Assembly: GCA_016714975.1 (NCBI GenBank)
Contig: JADKBR010000007.1
Coordinates: forward strand, 124,001-188,000
Length of the DNA stretch: 64,000 bases
Direction: 5' to 3'
Origin: Candidatus Dechloromonas phosphorivorans
Lineage (GTDB): Bacteria; Pseudomonadota; Gammaproteobacteria; Burkholderiales; Rhodocyclaceae
The position numbers were made by a program, and so were the translations under genes. A model generated the notes under the pieces. That model worked only from the letters and a program-made list of their open reading frames with translations, searched no databases and was not told the origin of the DNA. How positions within the stretch are numbered: position 1 is the stretch's first letter; the number at the start of each line of letters is the position of its first letter. This document shows positions 54,472 to 61,903 of this stretch, piece by piece.

Positions 54472-54786
54472 TCAAACCGTGTTGCCCGTCGGTTTGTTGG
54501 GCCGTGGCCGGCGGTTGTTGCTGTTGGTACGGGGCCGGTGCTTCTTGGGCTGGCCAAGCTGCTGTTTCTGGCCGCCCCCAAGGCCTGAACCACTGCCCGG
54601 GTCGGAAGCAGACGCACGATTTCCCGGCGCAAGCTGAATTTCCAGCTCGATGATTTCATCCCACTGCTCGTCTGTCCTGTCCCGTTCGGGGATCGCCAGC
54701 AACTCACGCAGGCGACGACGGTTGTCGTTGGGCGGTGGCGACAGTGCTTGGTCAACGGGTGGGGTTTCGGGGTCTTGATCGTTCAT
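54472..54786 (-). CDS. Hypothetical low-complexity protein
   Basis: This 104-residue protein has an acidic, helical-looking first half (NDNRRRLRELLAIPERDRTDEQWDEIIELEIQLAPG) and a disordered, Gly/Gln/Asn/Arg-rich basic second half (QKKHRPRTNSNNRRPRPNKP in part). No named family is recognised. No Shine-Dalgarno sequence precedes the ATG. It sits 39 bases upstream of the UbiH-family gene, in the same direction and after HU. The polar bias and coherent acidic-then-basic layout suggest a real, perhaps nucleic-acid-binding, protein, but a chance frame cannot be excluded. Confidence 0.6.
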   Translation of the reverse strand: MNDQDPETPPVDQALSPPPNDNRRRLRELLAIPERDRTDEQWDEIIELEIQLAPGNRASASDPGSGSGLGGGQKQQLGQPKKHRPRTNSNNRRPRPNKPTGNTV

Positions 54787-54841
54787 TGAATACCATGAAG
54801 CGAAACCCGTCGTTTACGGGCCCGCATCGAGAAAGGTGTAC

Positions 54842-55138
54842 TTACTTCTTCTGCGTGGCTTTCTTCGTACTGACCGCAGCCTTGAAGGCGGTCCCGGCAG
54901 TGAACCTGGGGACCGTCGAAGCGGCAATCGTTAGCGGAACGCCTGTCTTTGGATTCTTGCCGATGCGCTCAGCGCGGCTGGCGGGTTTGAACGTACCGAA
55001 ACCGACCAGCATCACGGAATCACCCTTAGCCACCGCGCTGACGACCGCCCCGAGAATAGCCGACAGCGCCTTCTCGGCAGCAGCTTTGGTGATGCCGGCT
55101 TCTGTTGCAGCAACTTCGACCAGTTCGGTTTTATTCAT
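54842..55138 (-). CDS. HU family DNA-binding protein
   Basis: This 98-residue histone-like protein has the HU/IHF fold: MNKTELVEVAATEAGITKAAAEKALSAILGAVVSAVAKGDSVMLVGFGTFKPASRAERIGKNPKTG, with the DNA-inserting arm around GKNPKTGVPLTIAASTVPRFTAG and a Lys-rich tail (STKKATQKK). Start ATG 55138 follows GGAGG at seven bases. It is HU rather than IHF by the Pro-containing arm and tail, though the arm (KTGVPLTIAAS) is slightly unusual. It bends and compacts DNA. Confidence 0.95.
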   Translation of the reverse strand: MNKTELVEVAATEAGITKAAAEKALSAILGAVVSAVAKGDSVMLVGFGTFKPASRAERIGKNPKTGVPLTIAASTVPRFTAGTAFKAAVSTKKATQKK

Positions 55139-55303
55139 CACAGCGCCTCCGGTTAACTGCTTGGATTGAGGAAATCTCGCCGTGAACCCGGCAGAAACGG
55201 CAAGGTAGCACATTTTTCGACCAAGCGCTGTGGGTCGCGGCGATATTTGAACACACGCCCTTGAATTCGGGCAGTTCGCGCACGTCGACCGCAACAGCCG
55301 GCG

Positions 55304-55330
55304 CAAAAAACCCCGGACGAAGCCGGGGTC
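55304..55330 (-). terminator. Intrinsic terminator of the nap operon
   Basis: On the - strand ACCCCGG (55329-55323 region) and CCGGGGT flank a loop with CTTCGT, followed by a run of six T (55310-55305). It lies 22 bases after the napC stop, a classical rho-independent terminator. Confidence 0.9.
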
Positions 55331-55351
55331 TGGGTGCTCGACAAAGACGCC

Positions 55352-55975
55352 CTACTTCTTCTCTTCCGGCTTGTCGCCGGTCGACATGGACAGCATCCCC
55401 TCGTTGCGCTCGCCGATATGCTGGTCGATGGGCGGCAACTGGTGGGCGATCCCCTTGTGGCAGTCGATGCAGGTCTTGCCTGCGGCAAAGGCCTTCGGAT
55501 GCATCTTGGCGGCACGGTTACCCTGCTCGGTGAAATCCATGTAGTCGTAACGGTGGCAGTTGCGGCACTCCTGGGAGTCGTTGGACTTCATCCGGTCCCA
55601 CTCATGCTGCGCCAGCACGGCGCGCTTGGCGTTGAACTTCTCGGGCGTATCGATGGAGCCGAGGATCTTGTGAAAGACTTCGTTGGACGCCTGTATCTTG
55701 CGCACCATCTTCGGCCCCCACTCCTTGGGCACGTGGCAATCGGGACAGGTCGCCCGGACACCGGTACGGTTCGTGTAGTGCACCGTGTTCTGGTATTCCT
55801 TGAAGACGTTCTCCTTCATTTCATGACAGGAAATGCAGAACGCCTCCTTGTTGGTCTCCTCGAGCGCCCAGTTGAAGCCGCCCCAGAAGACGATACCGGC
55901 AACAAACAACAATAGTGCCGTCGCCACGCCAACACGCTTGACCCAGGCGGGCATCAATTTTTCGAGACTCATCAT
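55352..55975 (-). CDS. napC: Tetraheme c-type cytochrome NapC
   Basis: This 207-residue NapC/NirT quinol dehydrogenase has an N-terminal anchor (VGVATALLLFVAGIVFWGGFNWAL) and four CXXCH heme sites: CISCH, CPDCH, CRNCH and CIDCH. It passes electrons from the quinol pool to NapAB. Adjacent ATGs at 55975 and 55972 overlap the napB stop; the first gives MMSLEKLMPAW. It is the last gene of napDABC and is followed by a terminator. Confidence 0.96.
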   Translation of the reverse strand: MMSLEKLMPAWVKRVGVATALLLFVAGIVFWGGFNWALEETNKEAFCISCHEMKENVFKEYQNTVHYTNRTGVRATCPDCHVPKEWGPKMVRKIQASNEVFHKILGSIDTPEKFNAKRAVLAQHEWDRMKSNDSQECRNCHRYDYMDFTEQGNRAAKMHPKAFAAGKTCIDCHKGIAHQLPPIDQHIGERNEGMLSMSTGDKPEEKK

Positions 55976-56418
55976 TCCCCCCTCTTGGCAGCCGGCTTGT
56001 AGGTATTTTCGACCAGCGGCTTGGCGTCGAACTGTGGCACGTGGCACTGCAGGCAGAAATAGCGGCGCGGCGAAATATTGGGGTGCTTCTTGTCCTCGCG
56101 GTCAAGGTAATGCGACTTGGCCACCAGGGTCGCACCGGTTTCCTCGGCGCGCTCCTTCGAGTGGCAGTCCATGCACTTGTTGAAGTTCTGCGTAATGTTG
56201 TAGCCCTTGATGCTGTGCGGGATCAGCGGCGGCTGCTTCTGAAAGTTGCGCGGGATTAACTCTTGATCCCTTTCCGGACGGAACATATTGTCGTTCTTCG
56301 ACAGTTGCTCGATCGGCACGTCCCCACGCAACGACTCCATTTTCTGCTGCGCACCGGCGCCACTCACTCCCGACAGGAGCAGCGCAGCCGCCAGGCCCAG
56401 GGCAGGGATGAATCTCAT
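55972..56418 (-). CDS. napB: Periplasmic nitrate reductase small subunit NapB (diheme cytochrome c)
   Basis: This 148-residue exported diheme cytochrome has a signal peptide MRFIPALGLAAALLLSGVSGAGA and two CXXCH sites, CMDCHSKE and CLQCHVPQ. It forms a heterodimer with NapA and passes electrons from NapC. ATG 56418 follows GGAGGG at seven bases; the TTG-led extension to 56433 is unlikely. Length matches NapB. Confidence 0.96.
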   Translation of the reverse strand: MRFIPALGLAAALLLSGVSGAGAQQKMESLRGDVPIEQLSKNDNMFRPERDQELIPRNFQKQPPLIPHSIKGYNITQNFNKCMDCHSKERAEETGATLVAKSHYLDREDKKHPNISPRRYFCLQCHVPQFDAKPLVENTYKPAAKRGE

Positions 56419-56484
56419 GTTGTTACCCTCCAATTGACGGCCGGTTGTCCTTTCGGCCGCGTTTCATCGTGACGATTCCGGCAA

Positions 56485-58998
56485 TCAGGCGCGAACGACC
56501 TTGACCGCACATTTCTTGTAGTCGGTTTCCTTGGAAATCGGGCAGGTCGCGTCGAGCGTCAGCTTGTTGACCAGGCGGCCGGCATCGAAGAACGGGATGA
56601 AGACGAGGCCGCGCGGCGGCTTGTTGCGCCCCCGGGTTTCGACGCGCAGAACCACTTCGCCGCGCCGCGACGCCACCTTGACCTCCATGCCGCGCTGCAG
56701 ACCGCGTGCCTTGGCGTCGTCCGGGTTCATGAAGACCACGGCATCCGGGAAGGACTTGTAGAGTTCCGGCACCCGGCGGGTCATCGTTCCGGTATGCCAA
56801 TGCTCAAGAATCCGGCCGGTGCACAGCCACATGTCGAATTCCTTGTCCGGCGACTCGGCGGCAGGCTGGTAAGGCAGTGCGAAGATCACCGCCTTGCGAT
56901 CCTTGTGACCGTAGAACGCAATGCCCTCGCCCTTCTTGACATAGGGATCGAAGCCCTCGCGGAAGCGCCACAGCGTTTCCTTGCCATCGACAACCGGCCA
57001 GCGCAGACCGCGCGTCTGATGGTAGGTGTCGAACGGGGCCAGGTCGTGTGCCCGGCCGCGACCGAAAGGCGCGTACTCCTCGAACAGCCCTTTCTGGACA
57101 TAGAAACCGAAATACTTGGATTCGTCATTGTCGAACCCGGCAGCCGTTTCGCTGACCTTGTACTTGTCCGCCACGCCATTGGCGAACAGGACATCGTACA
57201 AGGTCTTGCCCTTCAGCTTAGGCGCCTTGGCGACCAGGTCAGCCGGCCAGACATCCTCGACCTTGAAACGCTTGGCAAACTCCATGATTTGCCAGAGGTC
57301 GGAACGCGAATCGCCCGGCGCCTTGACCTGCTGGCGCCAGAACTGCGTGCGCCGCTCGGCGTTGCCGTAGGCGCCTTCCTTCTCCACCCACATCGAAGTC
57401 GGCAAGACAAGGTCGGCAGCCGTCGCCGAAACCGTCGGATAGGGATCGGAGACGACAACGAAGTTTTCCGGCTTGCGCCAGCCCGGAAAAAGTTCCTCGT
57501 TGATGTTCGGCCCGGCCTGCATGTTGTTGTTGCACTGCTGCCAGTAGAAATTGACCTTGCCATCTTTCAGCGCCCGCGCCATTGCCACGGCATGCAGGCC
57601 CGGCTTGTCGGGAATTGTGCCTTCGGGCAGGTTCCATAATTGTTCCGCAACCTTGCGGTGTTCCGAATTGGTGACCACCATGTCCGCCGGCAGGCGATGC
57701 GAGAAGGTGCCCACCTCGCGCGCCGTGCCGCAGGCTGACGGCTGACCGGTCAGCGAGAAAGGGCTGTTGCCCGGCTCGGAGATCTTGCCGGTCAGCAAGT
57801 GGATGTTATAGACGAGGTTGTTCGCCCACGTGCCGCGCGTATGCTGATTGAAGCCCATGGTCCAGAACGAGGTCACCTTGATCTTCGGGTCGGCATACAA
57901 CTCGGCCAGCGCCTTGAGATCCTTCACCGAAACGCCGGAGAGCTTGGAAACGGACTCGGCCGTGTATTCGGAAACGAACTTCTTGTAGTCGTCGAAGCTG
58001 ATCGCCTCGGATTTGCCGGTATCGCCCTTCGGCTTGCCGTCAGCGTCGGGGTAACCGTTGCTCGTTGCGTTCTTCTCCAGTGCGTGCGTCGGACGCAGGC
58101 CATAGCCGATGTCGGTGGCGCTCTTCTTGAAGTTGATGTGCTTGTCGACAAACGCCTGGTTCACCTTGCCATTCTGGATGATGTAGTTGGCAATGAAGTT
58201 GAGGATCGCCAGGTCGGTCTGCGGCGTGAAGATCATCGGGATATCGGCCAGCTCATACGAGCGATGCTCGAAAGTCGACAGCACGGCGACCTTGACATTC
58301 TTGTTCGAGAGCTTGCGGTCGGTGACGCGCGTCCACAGGATCGGGTGCATCTCGGCCATGTTCGAGCCCCACAGCACGAAGGCGTCGGCATGCTCGATGT
58401 CGTCGTAGCAGCCCATCGGCTCGTCGATGCCGAAGGTGCGCATGAAGCCGGCAACGGCCGAGGCCATGCAATGGCGGGCATTGGGGTCGATATTGTTGGT
58501 GCGGAAACCGGCCTTCATCAGCTTGGCGGCGGCAATCCCGTCCCACACGGTCCACTGTCCCGATCCGAACATCGCCAAGCCGTTCGGCCCCTTGATCTTC
58601 AGCGTTTCCCTGGTCTTTTCCTCCATGATGTCGAAGGCCTGCTTCCAGGTGATTGGCGTGAACTCGCCGTTCTTGTCGAACTTGCCGTCCTTCATCCGCA
58701 GCATCGGCGTCTTGACACGGTCGGCGCCGTACATGATCTTCGACAGGAAATAGCCCTTGATACAGTTGAGGCCGCGATTGACCGGCGCTTCAGGATCACC
58801 CTGGGTCGCCACGACGCGACCGTCCTGGGTGCCGACCAGCACGCCACAACCGGTACCGCAAAAGCGGCACGGCGCCTTGTCCCAGCGGATTTCATCCTTC
58901 TGGGCAGCCGCCACGGCGCTGGCGCCGGGCAGGCCGGCCGCCGATAGCGCCGCTGCCACTGCATTTGCCTTGATGAAATCCCGTCGATTGAGTTTCAC
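56485..58998 (-). CDS. napA: Periplasmic nitrate reductase catalytic subunit NapA
   Basis: This 837-residue molybdenum enzyme reduces nitrate to nitrite in the periplasm. It is exported folded by Tat: MKLNRRDFIKANAVAAALSAAG has the twin Arg at 5-6. The [4Fe-4S] cluster ligands are Cys44, Cys47, Cys51 and Cys79 (CRFCGTGC, then C in NRGLNCIKG). The Mo-ligand Cys177 lies in NARHCMASAVAG. The Mo-bisPGD domains extend to the C terminus. The start is GTG 58998, overlapping the napD stop (GTGA), with GGAGG at seven bases. Confidence 0.97.
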   Translation of the reverse strand: MKLNRRDFIKANAVAAALSAAGLPGASAVAAAQKDEIRWDKAPCRFCGTGCGVLVGTQDGRVVATQGDPEAPVNRGLNCIKGYFLSKIMYGADRVKTPMLRMKDGKFDKNGEFTPITWKQAFDIMEEKTRETLKIKGPNGLAMFGSGQWTVWDGIAAAKLMKAGFRTNNIDPNARHCMASAVAGFMRTFGIDEPMGCYDDIEHADAFVLWGSNMAEMHPILWTRVTDRKLSNKNVKVAVLSTFEHRSYELADIPMIFTPQTDLAILNFIANYIIQNGKVNQAFVDKHINFKKSATDIGYGLRPTHALEKNATSNGYPDADGKPKGDTGKSEAISFDDYKKFVSEYTAESVSKLSGVSVKDLKALAELYADPKIKVTSFWTMGFNQHTRGTWANNLVYNIHLLTGKISEPGNSPFSLTGQPSACGTAREVGTFSHRLPADMVVTNSEHRKVAEQLWNLPEGTIPDKPGLHAVAMARALKDGKVNFYWQQCNNNMQAGPNINEELFPGWRKPENFVVVSDPYPTVSATAADLVLPTSMWVEKEGAYGNAERRTQFWRQQVKAPGDSRSDLWQIMEFAKRFKVEDVWPADLVAKAPKLKGKTLYDVLFANGVADKYKVSETAAGFDNDESKYFGFYVQKGLFEEYAPFGRGRAHDLAPFDTYHQTRGLRWPVVDGKETLWRFREGFDPYVKKGEGIAFYGHKDRKAVIFALPYQPAAESPDKEFDMWLCTGRILEHWHTGTMTRRVPELYKSFPDAVVFMNPDDAKARGLQRGMEVKVASRRGEVVLRVETRGRNKPPRGLVFIPFFDAGRLVNKLTLDATCPISKETDYKKCAVKVVRA

Positions 58999-59252
58999 GC
59001 CTGCACCTCCTCGGTATCCGACTCTTCGTCGCAATATTGATAAACCATGGCCACCGCTGCGACGCCGGGAACACCATGAAGCGCCACGTAGCAGTTTGTG
59101 GCTGATTCCGTGTCGTCATCCTCGATCGTGACGACAACCTTTCCTTCCGGGCTGCGCGCGTGAATCTCCACCCCCGGCATCGCCGCCAATGCGGCACAAG
59201 CCGCATCGAGCCGCTCTGGAACGATGTGCACGATCGCACTGGAAATATTCAC
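58995..59252 (-). CDS. napD: NapD chaperone for NapA
   Basis: This 85-residue cytoplasmic chaperone binds the NapA Tat signal and holds it until cofactor insertion. It has the NapD fold: ISSAIVHIVPERLDAACAALAAMPGVEIHARSPEGKVVVTIEDDDTESATNCYVALHGVPGVAAVAMVYQYCD. It starts with GTG 59252; its stop overlaps the napA GTG. It is the first gene of a minimal nap operon; napE, napF, napG and napH are not present in the window. Confidence 0.93.
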   Translation of the reverse strand: MNISSAIVHIVPERLDAACAALAAMPGVEIHARSPEGKVVVTIEDDDTESATNCYVALHGVPGVAAVAMVYQYCDEESDTEEVQA

Positions 59253-59338
59253 TGCGTTCAACCCCCCTTGGCTCGCGCGCCCTTTGCGGCGTGCATTGCA
59301 CCAGGAAGACATGATCCTGATCCAGCGCGATCATTCCG

Positions 59339-59352
59339 TTGACTTGCGTCAA
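59339..59352 (-). promoter_or_regulatory. FNR/ANR-type box upstream of napD
   Basis: The sequence TTGAC-N4-GTCAA is a perfect 14-bp palindrome, close to the FNR consensus TTGAT-N4-ATCAA. It is centred 93 bases upstream of the napD GTG, on the nap side of the nap-ahpC gap. A second inverted repeat, TGATC-N6-GATCA (59318-59333), follows towards napD. Anaerobic induction of nap is the expected meaning. Confidence 0.7.
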
Positions 59353-59399
59353 GACTTCCTTGCTTTGAAGTGCTTCTAGTTCAACAGGAGGGGACGGAA

Positions 59400-59456
59400 A
59401 TAGTTCGTTTGAACTATGACAGAGCGTTTCGGCTCTTGATAGGCGATGCCTATCAA
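59400..59456 (+). promoter_or_regulatory. Two OxyR-like inverted repeats upstream of ahpC
   Basis: Repeat 1 is ATAGTTC-N4-GAACTAT (59400-59417). Repeat 2 has 9-bp perfect arms TTGATAGGC (59436-59444) and GCCTATCAA (59448-59456) around GAT, and contains ATAG-N7-CTAT, the OxyR tetranucleotide spacing. They lie 86-142 bases before the ahpC ATG. Peroxide induction through OxyR is the likely role; a different LysR-type regulator is possible. Confidence 0.65.
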
Positions 59457-59541
59457 ACCGATTCCCCGATTCAATTGGCTCAATGCCAGAACTGCCACTA
59501 TCATCTCGGTGTCGTTACTCATCAACCAAGGAGAAAACCCC

Positions 59542-60105
59542 ATGTCGCTCATCAATACCGAAGTCCAGCCGTTCAAGACCCAAGCCTTCCACAATGGCAA
59601 GTTCGTCGAAGTGACCGAGGCCAGCCTGAAGGGCAAGTGGTCCGTTCTGATCTTCATGCCGGCAGCCTTTACCTTCAACTGCCCGACCGAAATCGAAGAC
59701 GCCGCCGACCACTACGCCGAGTTCCAAAAGGCCGGTGCCGAGGTCTACATCGTCACCACCGACACTCATTTCTCGCACAAGGTCTGGCACGAGACCTCGC
59801 CTGCTGTCGGCAAGGCCCGGTTCCCGCTGGTTGGCGACCCGACGCATACCCTGACCAACGCCTTCGGCGTGCATATTCCGGAAGCCGGTCTGGCGCTGCG
59901 CGGCACCTTTGTCATCAACCCCGATGGCATCATCAAGACCATGGAAGTCCATGACAACGCGATTGCCCGCGACGTCAAGGAAACCCTGCGCAAGCTCAAG
60001 GCCGCCCAGTACGTCGCCTCGCACCCGAACGAAGTCTGCCCGGCCAAGTGGCAGGAAGGCGCCAAGACGCTGGCTCCGTCCATCGACCTCGTCGGCAAGA
60101 TCTGA
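59542..60105 (+). CDS. ahpC: Alkyl hydroperoxide reductase AhpC (2-Cys peroxiredoxin)
   Basis: This 187-residue typical 2-Cys peroxiredoxin reduces hydrogen peroxide, organic hydroperoxides and peroxynitrite. The peroxidatic Cys47 is in FTFNCPTE and the resolving Cys166 is in NEVCPAKW, with the catalytic Thr and Arg motif regions. ATG 59542 follows AAGGAG. AhpF, encoded next, re-reduces it. The gene is divergent from napD and ends 110 bases before ahpF, with two hairpins in that gap. Confidence 0.97.
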   Translation: MSLINTEVQPFKTQAFHNGKFVEVTEASLKGKWSVLIFMPAAFTFNCPTEIEDAADHYAEFQKAGAEVYIVTTDTHFSHKVWHETSPAVGKARFPLVGDPTHTLTNAFGVHIPEAGLALRGTFVINPDGIIKTMEVHDNAIARDVKETLRKLKAAQYVASHPNEVCPAKWQEGAKTLAPSIDLVGKI

Positions 60106-60126
60106 GCCTCGACACGAATCGCCAAT

Positions 60127-60147
60127 CCGCTCCCTGTCCGGGAGCGG
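60127..60147 (+). repeat. Upstream hairpin of the ahpC-ahpF gap
   Basis: Arms CCGCTCCC (60127-60134) and GGGAGCGG (60140-60147) form a perfect 8-bp stem around TGTCC, 22 bases after the ahpC stop. There is no T-run, so it looks like an mRNA 3'-end stabiliser or part of a paired terminator with the next hairpin. Confidence 0.7.
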
Positions 60148-60152
60148 TGCGG

Positions 60153-60194
60153 ATTTCAGTGAAAAGGGGCCGGAGAGCCCCTTTTCACTGAAAT
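60153..60194 (+). terminator. Strong hairpin between ahpC and ahpF (18-bp perfect stem)
   Basis: A perfect 18-bp stem runs from ATTTCAGTGAAAAGGGGC (60153-60170) to GCCCCTTTTCACTGAAAT (60177-60194) with loop CGGAGA. The core GGGGC/GCCCC followed by TTTT is a standard intrinsic terminator, working in either direction. It ends 21 bases before the ahpF ATG and should cap or attenuate read-through from ahpC. Confidence 0.85.
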
Positions 60195-60215
60195 TCTCAA
60201 GAACGGGAGAACAGC

Positions 60216-61769
60216 ATGCTCGACGCAAACATCAAGACTCAACTCAAGGCCTACCTCGAAAAGCTGCAGACGCCGATCGAACTCGTCGCATCGCTGGATG
60301 ACAGCGCCCCGGCGCAGGAAATGCGCGGCCTGCTGACCGACATCGCCGAACTTTCGGATAAGGTCAGCCTGCGCGAGGACGGCGATGCCGCGCGGCGCCC
60401 CTCCTTCGCCATCGGCCGCCCCGGCGAAGCGGCGCGCATCAGCTTCGCCGGCCTGCCGATGGGCCACGAATTCACCTCGCTGATCCTCGCCCTGCTGCAG
60501 ACCGGCGGCCACCCGCCCAAGGTCGACGCCGACGTGATCGAGCAGATCAAGGCGCTGCCGGGCAATTTCCGGTTCGAGACCTACATTTCGCTGTCCTGCC
60601 ACAACTGCCCGGATGTTGTGCAAGCACTGAACCTGATGGCCGTGCTCAACCCCGGCGTCAGCCACGTGATGATCGATGGCGCGTTGTTCCAGACTGAGGT
60701 CGACAAGCGCCAGATCATGGCCGTCCCGACCATGTTCCTCAACGGCGAGGAATTCGGTGCCGGGCGGATGACCATCGAGGAGATCATCGCCAAGGTCGAT
60801 ACTGGCGCCGCCGCCCGCGACGCCGCCAGACTCGGGGCCAGGGAAACATTTGACGTGCTCATCGTCGGCGGCGGCCCGGCCGGCGCGGCGGCGGCGATCT
60901 ACGCGGCGCGCAAGGGGATCCGCACGGGTCTGCTGGCGGAGCGCTTCGGCGGTCAGGTCATGGACACGCTGGCCATCGAGAACTTCATCTCGGTCAAGGA
61001 GACCGACGGCCCGAAGCTGGTCATGGGGCTGGAAGAACACGTCAAGGACTACGACGTCGACATCATGAACCTGCAACGCGCCACGCAGCTCAAGGCCGGC
61101 GACCTGGTCGAGGTGACGCTGGAAAACGGTGCCGTGCTCAGGAGCAAGTCGGTCATCATCGCCACCGGCGCGCGCTGGCGCGAGATGAACGTCCCCGGCG
61201 AAAAGGAGTATCGCGGCAAGGGAGTCGCCTACTGCCCGCACTGCGACGGCCCGCTGTTCAAGGGCAAGCGCGTCGCCGTCATCGGCGGCGGCAATTCCGG
61301 TGTCGAGGCGGCGATCGACCTCGCCGGCATCGTCGGCCATGTCACGCTGTTCGAGTTCGACAGCAAGCTGCGCGCCGATGCCGTGCTCCAGCGCAAGCTG
61401 GCCAGCCTGCCGAACGTCACGACAGTCACCAGCGCACTGACCACCGAAGTCACCGGCGACGGCAACAAGGTCAACGGTCTGGTCTACAAGGACCGCAACA
61501 CCGATCAGGTCAAGCGGATTGACCTCGCAGGCGTCTTCGTCCAGATCGGCTTGTTGCCCAATACCGACTGGCTCAAAGGCACGATCAACCTGTCGAAGTT
61601 CGGCGAAATCGAGATCGATGCCAAGGGCCAGACATCGGTTCCTGGTGTCTTCGCCGCCGGCGACTGCACGACGGTACCCTACAAGCAGATCGTCATTGCC
61701 ATGGGCGCTGGCGCCACCGCATCGCTCAGTGCCTTCGACCACCTGATCCGCACCTCCGCACCTGCCTGA
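60216..61769 (+). CDS. ahpF: Alkyl hydroperoxide reductase subunit F
   Basis: This 517-residue flavoprotein transfers electrons from NADH to AhpC. The N-terminal tandem thioredoxin-like domain (residues 1-200) carries the active CHNC motif (Cys128/Cys131) in ISLSCHNCPDVVQ. The C-terminal thioredoxin-reductase-like part has the FAD motif VLIVGGGPAGAAAAIYAAR, the redox CPHC motif and the NAD motif VAVIGGGNSGVEAAIDLAG. ATG 60216 follows GGGAGA. Length matches E. coli AhpF. Confidence 0.97.
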   Translation: MLDANIKTQLKAYLEKLQTPIELVASLDDSAPAQEMRGLLTDIAELSDKVSLREDGDAARRPSFAIGRPGEAARISFAGLPMGHEFTSLILALLQTGGHPPKVDADVIEQIKALPGNFRFETYISLSCHNCPDVVQALNLMAVLNPGVSHVMIDGALFQTEVDKRQIMAVPTMFLNGEEFGAGRMTIEEIIAKVDTGAAARDAARLGARETFDVLIVGGGPAGAAAAIYAARKGIRTGLLAERFGGQVMDTLAIENFISVKETDGPKLVMGLEEHVKDYDVDIMNLQRATQLKAGDLVEVTLENGAVLRSKSVIIATGARWREMNVPGEKEYRGKGVAYCPHCDGPLFKGKRVAVIGGGNSGVEAAIDLAGIVGHVTLFEFDSKLRADAVLQRKLASLPNVTTVTSALTTEVTGDGNKVNGLVYKDRNTDQVKRIDLAGVFVQIGLLPNTDWLKGTINLSKFGEIEIDAKGQTSVPGVFAAGDCTTVPYKQIVIAMGAGATASLSAFDHLIRTSAPA

Positions 61770-61903
61770 TGGCGGCACCGTCGCAGCGACGTGGATGAAA
61801 AACGGCCATTCTTGCATGTCGACCGCAACGATCATGCTTACAGCAAGCCGGGGCGGTTACGCAGAATTTCTTGAACGAAAGCCGCTTTGCCCTTGTCGAG
61901 AGG

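Noticed and set aside
60156..61835. 559-codon - strand frame opposite ahpF
   Set aside because: It mirrors ahpF codons (Asp/Val/Gln-rich shadow) and crosses the ahpC-ahpF hairpin; ahpF is unambiguous.
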